From Antilocapra americana (Eukaryota; Chordata; Mammalia; Artiodactyla; Antilocapridae): 64,000 bases of DNA. Shown here piece after piece: positions 37,036-49,580 of the stretch (its first letter is position 1; each line of letters opens with the position of its first letter). The stretch lies in contig ML661885.1 of assembly GCA_007570785.1 (NCBI GenBank), positions 37,583,771 to 37,647,770 on the forward strand. Reading direction: 5' to 3'. Position numbers and translations under genes: made by a program. Under the pieces are notes generated by a model, which was not told where the DNA came from, searched no databases, and saw nothing but the letters and a program-made list of their open reading frames with translations.

Positions 37036-38090
37036 TTAGGTTGGTACAAACGTGATTGTGGTTTCAGATCATGAATTTTAAATCACTATAACTAGGCTCA
37101 AACACATCTTCATTAGTCAAAATAGGAACCCTCATAGCCCAATTCATCCAACTTTTGAAGCCCTGGTTGTGTGACGTGCAGGCGAGCATGTCATGGAAGA
37201 GAACGGGGCCCTTCCTGTTGGCCAGTGTGATGCAGCTGTTGCAGTCCGTGCATCTCACCGATTCGCTGAGCCTGATCCTCAGACGTAATGGTTGCGCCAG
37301 GATTCGGAGAGCTGTCGAGGGTCAGAGGGGCAGCAGACCAGACAGTGACCATGACCATTTTGGGGGTGCAATTTTGGCTTTGGGGAGTGCTCTGGAGCCT
37401 CTTCTCGGTCCAGTCACTGAGTCGGTCGTTGCTGGCTGTCATCTAAAATCCGCTTTTCATCACAGGTCACAATCCAATCAAGAAATGGTTTGTTGTTGCA
37501 CAGAATGAGAAGACAACACTTCAGAATGCCAATTATTTTGATCTGCCGTCAGCTCGTGAGGCACCCACTCGTCAAGCTTTTTCACCTTTCCAATTTGCTT
37601 CAAATGCCAGATGACCACAGAATGGCTGACCCTGAGTTCTTGGGTAACTTCTCGTGTAGTTGCATGAGGATCAGCTTCAGTGACCCTCTCCGCTGGTCGT
37701 TGTCCACTTCCAATGGCCAGCCAAGGGACCCCTCATCTTCAAGGCTCTCACCTCCTTTGCAAAACTTCTTGAGCCAACACTGCGCCATACATTCATTAGC
37801 AGTTCCTGGGCCAAACGCACTGTTGGTGTTCCAAGCTGTCTACACTGCTTTATGATCCATTTTGAACTCGAATAAGAAAATCACTCAAATTGGCTTTTTG
37901 TCTAACATTTCCCTAGTCTAAAATAAACATAAAATACACAGCAAGTAATAAGTCATTAGCAAAAAACACAGAGCAAGAAATGTGTATTAAAATGATGTAT
38001 GACATAACCACATTTATTTAAGAATATATTCCAATATCAAATAGCAAAGTTCAACAATGCAAAACTTCAATTACTTTTGCACCAACCTAA
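37036..38090 (-). mobile_element. Hsmar1-like mariner, near-complete but defective
   Basis: Terminal inverted repeats ttaggttggtacaaacgtga (left) and ttacttttgcaccaacctaa (right) are flanked by TA at 37034-37035 and 38091-38092. The transposase lies on the minus strand starting near 37861. Length is 1055 bp against roughly 1.3 kb for intact Hsmar1 (from memory). Confidence 0.9.
37060..37861 (-). pseudogene. Mariner transposase pseudogene (Hsmar1/SETMAR-related)
   Basis: On the minus strand, broken frames give SAFGPGTANECMAQCWLKK, KKFCKGGESLEDEGS, NKPFLDWIVTCDEKRI, LDREEAPEHSPKPKLH and VLFHDMLACTSH, in the order expected for an Hsmar1-type DD34D transposase. The VTCDEK motif carries the first catalytic Asp position and the FHD motif the second. 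There is an in-frame stop a few codons after the start Met and several frameshifts. About 70 residues, including the conserved YSPDL region and third Asp, are missing, because the AMRV stretch runs directly into the GSYFD tail. It cannot be active. Relatives include the transposase domain of primate SETMAR, but there is no SET domain here. Confidence 0.85.
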
Positions 38091-38317
38091 TACATGCCAT
38101 TTTCCAACCAAAGAAACCAAGACTACTTGAAGAAATGACAAATGCGGGTTACAAAGGAAAAATACGGTGAACATAGATTGTCTTGTAATGCCAGAATGAA
38201 AGAAAAAGAAAATGGAGTGTATTAATAACACATAGAAGTTAACCAGAAAGAGCTCCCAATTGGCCAATGCTGTAACAATTTGAGAACAAAATAAATAATA
38301 ATATTGATTATTATTGT

Positions 38318-38527
38318 TGTTGTTTAGTTTCTAAGTCATGTCCAACTCTTTGCAACCCCATGGACTGTAGGTTTCTGTACCCATGGGACGTTCTGGGCAA
38401 GAATACTGGAGTGGGTTGCCATTTCCTCCTCTAGAAGATCTTCCCGACCCAGGGATGGAACCCACGGCTACGGCAACCCTTGCCTTGGCAGGCAGATTCT
38501 TTACCAACTGTACCACCTGGGGAGACC
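38318..38527 (-). mobile_element. Bov-tA/BOV-A2-type SINE
   Basis: Starts after ttgttgttgtttagt, with ttgcaaccccatggactgta, gaatactggagtgggttgcc, ending ccacctggggagacc. Confidence 0.9.
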
Positions 38528-38562
38528 ATAACCCCTCAAAAATAAATATCCATGAACACATA

Positions 38563-38778
38563 TGGGCTTCCGCAACAGCTCACTGGGTAAAGATTCCGCC
38601 TGGCAATGCAGGAGACACAAGAGACGTGGGTTCGATCCCTGAGTCAGGAAGATCCCTGGAGGAAGAAATGGCAACCCACTCCAATATTGTTGCTGAGAAA
38701 ATCCCGTGAACAGGGGAGCCCAACCAGCTACAGTTAAAGGGTCTCAGAGTGGGACACAACTGAGCAACTAAGCACGCA
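38563..38778 (+). mobile_element. Bov-tA/BOV-A2-type SINE
   Basis: gggcttccgcaacagctcac to gacacaactgagcaactaag; lies head to head with the SINE at 38318-38527, 35 bp away. Confidence 0.9.
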
Positions 38779-39629
38779 CATAAACACACATTGATATAAA
38801 CAGAGAAGGAACATATCTTCCTTACAGAAGAACTCCAAGTAATAAATGTAAAATGTATGAGGCAGACAGAAAATCACCATTAGTATATGGTAGTAATAAC
38901 CGCTGCAAATAATATACTGGTCAGAACTTAAAGTAGAAAGAGAATATTTGCATAGCTTCAAAATATCCCCAAAATATTTATTACCATGGTTGTAACATAT
39001 GTCCACAAACTCTTATGATATTCCTCTATCAAAAATGGTGGAACTTAACCCCTCTCCCATCAAATGGGGACTAGAATTAGTGACTTACTTCTAACAAAGA
39101 AAATGGAAAGGGAAAAAATAGTAAATTTTTAGTGGAGAAACCTGACAGACACCACTCTAACCGTGGGATCAAAATTAACCCTCAATATAATGTAAAACCA
39201 CTGTGGAATTCTTCCCAAAATTCTTAATCCCAGTCTAATATAAGAAAACATAAAAAAAAATTGAGTGACATTCTATAAACTATCTAGTCAGTACTCTTTG
39301 AAAGGTAAAAATCATGAAAACAAAGATGGACTGAGAAATTGTCAGAAATTGGAAGAGCCCTTAAGAGGTATGACAACTAAATGCAAAGCTGTAACCTAGA
39401 TTGGATCCTTGAATAGAAATATTAATGGAAAAAATGGTAAAATTCTAGTAAAGCCTATTGCTTAGTTACCAGCACTTTTGTCTTTGCTTTGATAAATACA
39501 TCATGGTTATATAAACTGTTAACATTGCAGAAAGTTAGGTGAAAGGGATACAAGAATTCTCTATACCATTTTTGCAACTTTTCTGTAAAATCAAAAATTA
39601 CTTCAAAGTGAAAATTTGGGGGGAAAAAT

Positions 39630-39870
39630 ACCTTCCAACAAAGAAAACTCCAAGCCTATATGGCTTCAATGGTGAATTCTCTTAAAAATTTAAGGAATAA
39701 ATATTTGTTTTTCACAGATATTTATCTTTCATAAAATCATACATCTCTCAAAATGGAAGAGAATATTTTCCATGGCGTACTGTAAAGCCAGCATTATTAC
39801 TCTGATACCAAAACTAGAAAGTCAATTCAAGAAAAGAAAACTACAATGGCCTACAATCTAAAAAGCAGAA
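39630..39870 (+). mobile_element. L1 ORF2 fragment
   Basis: ccaagcctatatggcttcaa, ggtgaattctcttaaaaat, gctgatacca-like ctctgataccaaaactagaa. Short and worn. Confidence 0.6.
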
Positions 39871-40199
39871 CAACAGACTAGAAAACATATACCATCTGAT
39901 CAGAGTTTTGAAACAGATAAGATGTTCCAGTTACTGAGTTATTATTTCCCAGCTCCAAACCTACCCTTCTACACTTGACTCTGGTTCTGATGCTGGGCTA
40001 TCTGCCACCACCCACTTCTGCTTTGTCAGCTGGCCCCATGGCAGGCTCTGCCACTAGGAAGTGCTAATGGGAGATTACAAACTGAAAGAGAAAGAACTTG
40101 TACCTTCCCGGTTTTTCAAAGTGTGTGCTTTCTGTTGCCCTTCCTCCTGCTTCATGTTCTTGTTAGCAACATTTTCTTCTGCGTATTTTGACATTTATT

Positions 40200-40830
40200 A
40201 TATATAGACATAGGGTTTTTACACAAATGGTCTGTACCTGAATTTTATCTCTTTCTTGTATATCTTGGATTTTTTTTCTATATTGGTACATATAGAATTA
40301 TCACATTTATATTAATAAATTCACTATTACTTTGCAGAGATATGCCATAATTTATTTAACCAGATTATAACTTATCTTTTGCTATTACAAATATTATTTT
40401 GTACATGTCACATTACATATGTGCAAAATATCTGTAAGACTGGGCTTCCCTGGCTGGTGGCTCATCTGGTAAAGAATCCACCTGCAATGTGGGAGACCTG
40501 GGTTCGGTCCCTGGGTTGGGAAGATCCCCAGGAGAAGGGAACTTGTCTACCCACTCCAGTATTCTGGCCTGGAGAATTCCATGGATTGTTTAGTCCATGG
40601 GGTTGCAAAGAGTCGGACACAACTGAGTGACTTGCATTTTCACGTGTAAGATAAGTCCTTTGAGGTGGAATTGCAGAACACTTCAAGTTTTGTTCAGTAT
40701 TCCAAACTGCCCTCCCTAAAGCTGTATTAATTTGCATTTCCGCTAACAGCACATGAGAATGCTCATTCCCACATCCTCAACAAGGCAAGGCATACAACTT
40801 TTTAATCTTTACCAATTTTATTGCAATTTT
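40200..40830 (-). mobile_element. Old L1 3' region, minus orientation, split by a SINE
   Basis: gaggtggaattgcagaacac, attccaaactgccctcc, aatttgcatttccgctaac read as reverse-complement L1 3' sequence on both sides of the SINE at 40440. Confidence 0.55.
40440..40644 (+). mobile_element. Bov-tA/BOV-A2-type SINE with target-site duplication
   Basis: gggcttccctggctggtggc, acctgggttcggtccctgg, tattctggcctggagaattc, ending cacaactgagtgacttgca. Flanking tgtaaga occurs at 40433-40439 and 40645-40651. Confidence 0.92.
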
Positions 40831-40999
40831 AATTTGCACTTATTTTACTACGTGTTTCCTTTTCCTTCCACTGTCTATGCTCTCAGAGAACAGCAAAGTT
40901 CTGTGATGCGTTTGGATGTGTAAACAAGCATGACTATGGGTCTCCAGATAACAGCAAGCATGCTAAGAACAAAACTAGCAGTCAGCACATTAAACAGGC

Positions 41000-43900
41000 A
41001 GTTTCTCAATAAGATCCACAGGAACCCCAACTGGCTTCTCAGTGGTGAGTTCAGCAGAGACCCCCAAGAAAGGGTATCCAGTGAGTTCTGAGGGTGTTAT
41101 TCCACAAGATTCAACAGCACATTCCACAAGGGACTTCCTTGCAGCTCTCCAGGAAGTCAGTCAGTACCCCAGCCCCCTTTCCAGGAAGTTCAACAGTACT
41201 CCCCGTAAAGCAGACTTTTGGTGAATTTCATCAATACCCCAGCATGCAGTCTCACTCCCAATAGCCTCCAATGGTGGGTTTCCTCCCTGCAGGTGTGCTG
41301 GCCCTTGGTAGCCTGCCCACCCTCTCATCCCTCTCACACCTCAGTAGAAAGCTTTCAACCCACCAACCTAGACTGTGGTTCTCCTCCCACCATTCTCCCT
41401 ACTGACAGTGGACCAGCTCTGGCCTCGGGCAATCTATAAACCTCTTCCACTATCCAATGCAGTACAACTCCACCCTCTCCAACAAGCTCTGGATCCCAGC
41501 CCTGAGGAGAGACCCTGGCTTCCAAGTTTATTCTTTCCTTGACCACTCCTTCAATCCTAAGCTGTTCTCTTTTATCCCTGTTATAGTCCACTTGTTATAT
41601 GAAAACTTCCCTTTTGAAATGTCTGTGATCTCCTGACTGGACCCTGACTGAGAGCCGACCAAATAGTTAAGGGGACAAAAAAAACTACTTAATCTGCATA
41701 AGAAACAACAAAAGAAGACATACCCATCTTACTCATATATGTATCCATCCAAAAACATCAGAGAATAAACAGAAAAATCAGCAATTATAACTGAAAATGT
41801 AAGCATAGTCATCTCAGAAACTGCTAAAACAAGTAGACAAAAATACACAATAGAGAACAAAAAAAGGAGGGAAAGAGGAATACAGATGATGATAGACAGA
41901 TAAAATGTAACTAATAAACTACAGCTATTATGCTCAAATTACTAGATTAACCAAGAATGAAGTTGTGAACAAACGCATTTGGTTTCATTCTGTTCCAAAA
42001 ACTACGCCAAAGAAAAAAATAGTAATGTTTGTTTGCTTGTTTATCAATGGAATGGGTTCAGATCTTTCAGGGAGGAGGAAATTTCCCCAGTATGCCTTTT
42101 AAGTTCTTTGGGCTGCTCTAATAATTAAATATAAGACAGAGTAATAGGAGGAAAAAACTATTTAATGTATATGCATGAAAGTCCCATAGAAATGGTTGCT
42201 CTGAAGTAACAAAGTAAGCTATTTATCATTCTTAAACAAAGAAACAATTATTTGTGAAGGTTTAATAAAACAAAAGGACTTGTGTTTGGAGTCGCAGGCT
42301 CATAAAGATGTAAACAAATTTGTTTACACAGCTCTCTTAGCCTTGAATTCCCTAACCACTGATAAAGATGCTTTCTATTCTCCTGCTATAGGAAAGACAC
42401 CTTCTCAAGAAAGGTTATTTCCTCCTTTGAGCCAGAAAGAGAAGCTCAGAGGATTTTCTTAATATCATTTTCTTTTACCTGCTGTTTCTCAAGTCACTTA
42501 ATAATAATCAATATGCCTGGAGGCATATTTTGGAGCAGCCTGCCCTAGGCCCCAACACATCCAATGGTAGCAAAATTCATTGAGTTGCAAAGCAGGCAGA
42601 CAACTGGTAACCAACTTCAGCAGGCCCCAAAAAGCTGAAACTTGAGGCAGCAGTGAAGAAAGCAAAGGAGCAAATTAATATCATGGAACCCAATTAGTCA
42701 CAAAAATTGGCTGGCTGCACCAGGTCTCTCTGGAAGTAGATAGTAAAAACTGGGACTAAAATGAGATCTCTTAAGAACAAGATGAGGACCCAGATTTCCT
42801 CACTCAACCCATGCCTCTCCCCAACCTCAGCAGAAGTTTAGCAGCGTCTTCTCTGGAGCGGGTAAAACAGAGAGTGATTAATCCAGCAGATACCAAGCAG
42901 AGATGCGGGCAAGGACAAATCCGGAACACAAAGAAGGTCAGTATAATCGTATAGAATGTTAAGACTCTAGCTTCCAACACAGCACTAGCAGCCAGGCATA
43001 CGTCCTCTAGCATAAAGTCTGGAAGATCCTGCTCTGGGAAATCTAGTTCAAGGAAGCAGCCCGGCTATTCCTCAAATCTTAGACGGGAACCAATGCCTAA
43101 ATAAAGAGGGAGCTAAGGATCTTATGACAAGATAGTAAAATAGAATTAAGCCACCAAATATTTATAATATCAGAATTACCAAAAAGGGAGAAGGATCAAA
43201 GAAAGGAAACCAAGTAACAAAAGACTTCTACTCTCTAACATAAATGTAAACAAAATGAAGTAAGACAGAATAGGGACCAAAAACTTAGAGGCTGCCTCTG
43301 CCTCTACCTCTCCCATCAGTATTTAAAGCCGCTACACCACCTGCCCACATCCATTTGGGATCCCACTGAATTCATACTTCAGTCACGTTGGCTTTCTTTC
43401 AGTTCTCAAAACAGGCCAGGCACCTTTCTGCCACAAGACCTATGTAAATATCTGGACATATTCAGGGGGAAAATATGAATATTTCCATTAATAACCACAT
43501 AACTATCCATATAATGCCAAATATTTTAATATTTGTATACTTCTATAAATGGACCAATTTTTTTTGCATGTTACAGCAAGCAGATGAGTGTTTTAGAAAT
43601 GATAGTTCCAGAACCTTAGCTGTTACTACCTTTGTAAGAATGAGCCACTCTGCTTATGAATAATGAAAGAGAACATTTGTCAAGCTGTTAGTCAAAAGAG
43701 TGATTGTAAATGAATGCTGAAGTCCTTTCCATACTAAGTTTAATGGACAAACGTTTACACAATCAGTCTACATTATATCTGTGACAACTTCTCAATGCCA
43801 AATTGTTCTCCCCCAACACCAAAAGATGTTCCCTCACTGCCACATAGTATTTGCTCAAGGAGTGAAAATTTAATTTTTTTTAATTTAAATATGTAGATAA

Positions 43901-44657
43901 CAATGATTCCATAATAGAATATAAATTTAAAGTAAAATGATTTTTATTTCTTCTTTTATACTAACATGAACAATGAAATATTGAGTCATTTAAAAACTAT
44001 GATCTTTTTTTCATACATCTTTTCCCAAATTCCTTTCACTAGTTACTCAAGTTTATCACTATCAGTTTAGAGTAATAATCTATTCCTTAATCATCCCTGA
44101 GGGAAAAACGGTGATGATCTTTTAAAGTAAACGCAATTAAAATTTCAAAGCATTAATTTGTGTAAGAGAACTGATGAACAAAGAGAATGGGTCAGGGGAA
44201 TTTAGAAGAGAGTAGTTCCTATTTCTTAGCTATATTACCTGGTATTCATGCGATCATGATCAACTTATTTTATTTCACTGACCATTTTTTTTGACCCTTC
44301 ATTTTTAATTAATAAAATTGTGACAAGACTAGATAAAGGGTTAAATAAAATATTAGGAAAGTGTTTGGCACACAGTGGTAATGCAATAAACAAAAGTACA
44401 CTTTTTTAAACTGAATCTCCTTTTCAAAACTAAATTCAAAATTTTAAAATTATCTCTGCCTTTAAAATATTTACATTTCATTTCTATGAATATATTCTCT
44501 TAGGATAGAACAACAGATAAACGGGGAAAAGTTATGGAAAAGAAACTTTTCATGTTATATTTTTATAACTTTTTTACTATATTGCATTGTATTATATTAT
44601 ATGTATGTATTAAAAATAAATCAATTAAATAGTAAACCAATATGTTCAAAACTATCG
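41000..44657. other. Unclassified intronic sequence
   Basis: No exon, known gene or young transposon recognised. The ORFs here (for example 41218-41439, 42280-42462) have no family resemblance I can name. 43270-43450 is vaguely L2-like (cagttctcaaaacaggccag). I make no functional claim. Confidence 0.5.
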
Positions 44658-44798
44658 TGCACTGGAGAAGGAAATGGCAACCCACTCCAGTGTTCTTGCC
44701 TGGAGGATCCCAGGGACGGGGGAGCCTGGTGGGCTGCCGTCTATGGGGTCGCACAGAGTCAGACACGACTGAAGCGACTTAGCAGCAGCAGCAGCATT
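44658..44798 (+). mobile_element. Bov-tA-type SINE, short, with (AGC)n tail
   Basis: gaaggaaatggcaacccac, ttgcctggaggatcccagg, gacacgactgaagcgactta, then agcagcagcagcagc. One of the least diverged SINEs here, so probably young. Confidence 0.92.
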
Positions 44799-46520
44799 GC
44801 ATAAATGTAGCACATAAAGTCCTAATAATTTTATGTGAGACATCTGAAAGCAGAAATTATGTTTCATTCATCTTTGGAACCCAAGAATTTTAAACAATGC
44901 TAAGTACATAATAAATATTCAAAAATATCAGGATTAATAGATGCATAGTTGAAAATTCTATGTACATAATGGTCATATTTATATGGTAGCAAAAATGAAA
45001 CTGAAAATGGCTCTCTAGCTACCTAAATTACATAACAGAATATGAAGACAACTTAATTAGCGGTGCTATCAGGGAAACGAAAAATAATTGATCCCCTAAT
45101 GATACAATTTAACAGCTGTATACGAAAAACAATATAAAGTATATGGTAAAAAAAGTCAAACATTTTTTTAAAAACTGCCATTAATATTTAGAGATTCATA
45201 GAGAAAAATGCACTTCTCAAATCTCTAAAAATTGCTCACAAGTAATGTCATTACTTCTGTAACTGAGAAAACCAGGTAAATCATAAAAGATGAAAACTTT
45301 TTCCACAGCAAATTACAAGAATTAATAATCCAGACGACAAGGCAACAAATGAGTCCATGACACAAACATACACGTTTTGAAAATCCTTGGCATCATATAT
45401 CCTGGGTTCATACTGGGTTCATACATCCTGGGGTTCAAAGAGATGTTAAGATATTATCTGGAAGATTAGCTGTAAGTTTTTTGTTTTATAATGTACAAGA
45501 TTTTTTTTAAAGAAAAGCACAAAATATCAATATTCTTATTAGAGTGGCAAGACTGTGGGTGATTTTACTCTTCCTGCTTCTATTTCCCAAATTTTCTCTA
45601 ATGTATTAATAATTTTCTTATAATTTTCTCATAATAATATATGTATGGTATTTTTAAGATATTACCCTGTTTAATAAAGAAACCATCCAGTGTACCCTGT
45701 GTTTATAGGTTGTTTAAAGATTGAACAATCTTACACATAGATACATAATCCAGTTTGAAAGTACCCAAGAAAAGGGATATACAATTAGCACCACCTGTTC
45801 AGCAAGGGCACTTGCTAAACAAGCTCTTTCTGCCTTCATCACAGTGACTTAGATTGCTCCAAGAACATAAATAAATCATATGTATTTGTGCTCCAACCCC
45901 TTGAAACCTTCTATAAATTCTCTGTAGAGATGGTTAGAGGAGAAATGGTGACAGGATTCAGTGCACCGGTCCTATTAGAGAATCCTGATTTGTTCTCCTA
46001 CCCTCTCTGCTATCAAAGGAAACACTGCCCACAGGCAGGTGGCCAAGCGGCCAGGTGAACTGCTCTAGTCACTCAGGCATTTGCACATGTCTAAAACACT
46101 TTATATCCTTTTATGATAAAATTACCCAAAACATAAAGAAAGGAAGTAGGAGCAATAAATCATGTTGGCATAGCACAAGGTATTTATTCTGAACAGGATG
46201 GCTGACAAAGGAACCTGCTGTTACAACATATGAGAGGACTTAAAATAATGAAGCTTTTAAAAAAAAAAAAACTTAGAAGGAATAAATAAACACACTAAGT
46301 ATCTGATCCCATTCACAATGTGCTCTCAAAGACAGTGAGATGAAAAGGATATTGATTTGACATACTGGAGGTTAAAAACATGACATCCCAACTTAATTTT
46401 TCAGTTTTTATATGGAACACTACGGGCTTTCGAGTCAAGCACACTTAGGTTTGAATAGTGGCTCCAATGTTCACTACCTGGAAGTTACTTAACTATTTTA
46501 TAATCTTCTTGTAGAAAAAA
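44799..46520. other. Unclassified intronic sequence
   Basis: AT-rich, no gene and no repeat family that I can name, apart from a small local duplication of ctgggttcatac near 45402-45425. Confidence 0.5.
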
Positions 46521-46715
46521 CTGAAAGTGAAAGTCACGGCATCATATGCGACTCTTTGTGACTTCATGGACTATACAGTCCATAGATTCTCCAGGCCAGA
46601 ATACTGGAGTGGGTAGCCTTTCCCTTATCCAGGGATCGTTCCAACTCAGGGACCAAACCAAGGTCTCCCAAACTGCAGGTGGATTCTTTATCAGCTGAGC
46701 CACAAGGGGAGCCCA
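46521..46715 (-). mobile_element. Bov-tA/BOV-A2-type SINE, diverged
   Basis: gcgactctttgtgacttcat, ccagaatactggagtgggt, caggtggattctttatcagc, ending gccacaaggggagccc. Confidence 0.88.
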
Positions 46716-46769
46716 CTGGTAGAAATGGAAACTAAAATAGCTAGCTACCTTAAGAATATTCAAACTACT

Positions 46770-47985
46770 GTACGGCTGTGCTCATTTCACATGCTAGCAA
46801 AATTCTCCCCAAAATCCTTCAAGCTAGGCTTCAAGCTCGGCAGTAGGTGAACTAAGAACTTTCAGATGTACAAGCTGGGTTTAGAAAAGGAAGAGGAACC
46901 AGAGATCAAATTGCCAGCATTCACTGGATCATGGAGAAAGCAAGGGAGTTCCAGAAAAATATCTACTGCTGCTTCACTGGCTACACTGAAGCCTTTGATT
47001 GCATGGATCACAACAAACTGTGGTAAATTCCTAAAGAGATGGGAGTAGCACCTTACCTGTCTCCTGAGAAACCTGTATGCAGGTCAAGAAACAACAGAAC
47101 AGGACATGGAGCAATAGACTGGTTCAAAATTGGGAAAGGAGTTAGACAAGGCTATATATATAGTCACTATGCATTTAATTTACATGCAGAGTACATCCTG
47201 CAAAATGCTGAGCTGGGTGAAGCACAAGCTGGAATCAAGATTGCCAGGAGGAATATAACAACCTCAGGTATGCAGATGACAACACCTTAATGGCAGAAAG
47301 CGAAGAGGATCTAAAGAGCCTCTTGATGAGGGTGAAAGAGGAGAGTGAAAAAGCTGGCTTGAAACTCAACTCAAAAAACTAAGATCATGGCATCCAGTCT
47401 CATCACTTCATAGCAAATAGATGAGTAGCCAGCAAATGATTGTAGCCATGAAATTAAGATACTTGCTCCTTGGAAGGAAAGCTATGACAAACCTAGAAGC
47501 ATGCTAAAAAGCACTTTGCTGACAAAAGTCTGTATAGTCAGAGCTATGGTTTTCCATTAGTCATGGTTGAGTCACCATAAAGTCACCATAAAGAAGCTGA
47601 GCTCTGAAGAATTTTTGCTTTTGAATTGTGGTGCTGGAGGAGACTCTTGAGAGCCCCTGAGACTGCAAGGAGATCAAACTAGTCAATCCTAAAGGAAATC
47701 AACCCTGAATATTCATTGGAAGGGTTGATGATGGAACTGAAACTCCAATACTTTGGCCACCTGATGCAAAGAACCGACTCTCTGGAGAAGACCCTGATGC
47801 TGGGAAAGATTGAAGGCAAGGCAAAAAAGGAAAACAGAGGATGAGATTGTTGGATGGCATAACCAACTCAATGGACATGTATCTGAGCAAACTCCAGGAG
47901 ACAGTGGAGGACAGAGGAGCCTGGCGTGCTAAATAAAGCCCATGGGGTTTCAAAGAGTTAGACACATCTTAGTGACTGAATAGCG
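46770..47985 (+). mobile_element. BovB LINE, RT domain to 3' end, rearranged
   Basis: Follows BovB ORF2 order: atctactgctgcttcactgg, gcctttgattgcatggatca, gttagacaaggctatatat (the RQG motif region of the RT), caggtatgcagatgacaaca (YADD-like region), gagactgcaaggagatcaaa, ending gacacatcttagtgactga. The frame is broken repeatedly; it includes the small tandem agtcaccataaagtcaccat. Non-functional. Confidence 0.88.
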
Positions 47986-47989
47986 AAAC

Positions 47990-48578
47990 AACCTCATCGA
48001 GTGGTAGTTAGGATTAAGTAAAACAATGGGCAAAATTGCATGTTTATATTCTCTAAACGTTTCTATATATTTGGAATATTATAAAAACATGTATTACATT
48101 GAGTGCCACAATGGGCTGTCAATAAATGTTGGCTCCCTTCCTCGCTATACACCTAAGAATTTGTTTATTTAAAAAAAAAAAAAGGAAGGGACAGAAGAAA
48201 GTCACTAAGTTCAGACCTCTAGGCTGATTAATCACATTAAATAAACATCATCTGAAGACTTTCAGCACAGGGTATAAGAGGAACTTTTCTCAGTGCCTAA
48301 GAGAAAAAGATCACAAAGAGCAAAATATTGATCAGTTAAAATCTATTTAATTTACCAATTTAATAGACACAGTTGATGTTGATTGTAAAAAGGAACATGC
48401 TTTTAAGGACTCCTGCCATTTAAATGGCTAAAACTTAACAAAAGCCATACTGATTAAAATAAACAAAATCCATAGACTAGGTAGTATCACAAATGAATAG
48501 AAGGAGAAAATGCAATGTTTTCATGATGATATCATAGAAACTAACTCACTGTAAGAGGAAAAGGGAAATTATGTGTAT
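47990..48578. other. Unclassified intronic sequence
   Basis: AT-rich with an A-run near 48171-48184. No gene or nameable repeat. Confidence 0.5.
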
Positions 48579-48586
48579 CTTTACAC

Positions 48587-48913
48587 CAGGGGTGGGCAAA
48601 TTATTCTACAGGGCCGGAGAGTCAACATTTTATGTTTTGCAGGTTACACAGTCCCTGTTGCAACCACCAAATACTGCCATTTTAGCAGAAAACAGCCACA
48701 GACAATACATACACGAAATAACAAGGCTGTGTTCCAATAAAGCTTTACTTCTGAAATACTGAAAACTGAATTTCATATAATTTTCACATATCTCAAAGTA
48801 TTATTATTCTTTGATTTTTTAAACATTTAAAAATATAAAGCCAGTCTTTATCTATGGGCTGTACAAGAATTCAGTCAGATTTGAGCCAGTGGACTGTAAC
48901 TTGACAAGTCCTG
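48587..48913 (+). mobile_element. hAT-Charlie-like non-autonomous DNA transposon, full length
   Basis: Starts caggggtgggcaaattattc, has ggctgtgttccaataaagct, and ends caagtcctg, giving imperfect terminal inverted repeats of the hAT-Charlie kind. It is flanked by an 8-bp duplication with one mismatch: ctttacac (48579-48586) and cttcacac (48914-48921). An 8-bp duplication is the hAT hallmark. No transposase is encoded. Confidence 0.82.
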
Positions 48914-49484
48914 CTTCACACCAAAAAAAAAAAAAAAAATTCAAATTGGTTATAAAGTACTAAATGAGAGAGAGAAAACTATAAAACTCACAATAAGAAA
49001 GTAAAGAAAACATTAACATCTTGCAGTGAATAAAGATTTCTTAATATGACAACAAAGTAAAAAATTATTTATTTGACATTATAAAAATTAAAGATATCTG
49101 TCACATGAAGGATATCATGGAACACCTACCATAACAGGAAGGTAATATACTGGGGGAAAATATCTGCAACATTAAAAAGGCATTAAAGTCTAGAATATTC
49201 AAAGAACTCATAAATCAATAAAAAAAGAAGGGAAACCCAATTGTATTTGAAAACTGATTGATCCCATGTACTCTCAGAATAACAAGGGGAAGATTATTTT
49301 TCTGCTTTATTATTTAACACAGTTCATTATCAGAATTTCTTTTCCTTAGTGTTACAGTGAAAATTCTTAAAGGAATAATCTAACCTCTGGTATATATGTG
49401 TATTGTATAATCTGAATAGAGGAAGTCATCCACTTGTAGGATTTTATTCTATTTTAGTACACAAACAACTACATAGTGATTCAT

Positions 49485-49580
49485 ACTGCCAGGCACTGTT
49501 AATTTACAAATACTAATCCATTTACTCTTTTAACTCTAAAAGAGGTACTATTATTATCCCATTTTGAAGATGAGTCTTAT
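49485..49580 (+). repeat. MIR SINE fragment
   Basis: tgccaggcactgttaattta, then gaggtactattattatccca and ttttgaagatgag. Confidence 0.75.

Noticed and set aside
37155..37508. 117-aa plus-strand ORF within the mariner
   Set aside because: Antisense of the mariner transposase pseudogene.
41042..41640. Possible gene or LTR on account of higher GC and several short ORFs
   Set aside because: No LTR ends, primer site, domain or splice pattern could be shown. Left as unclassified.
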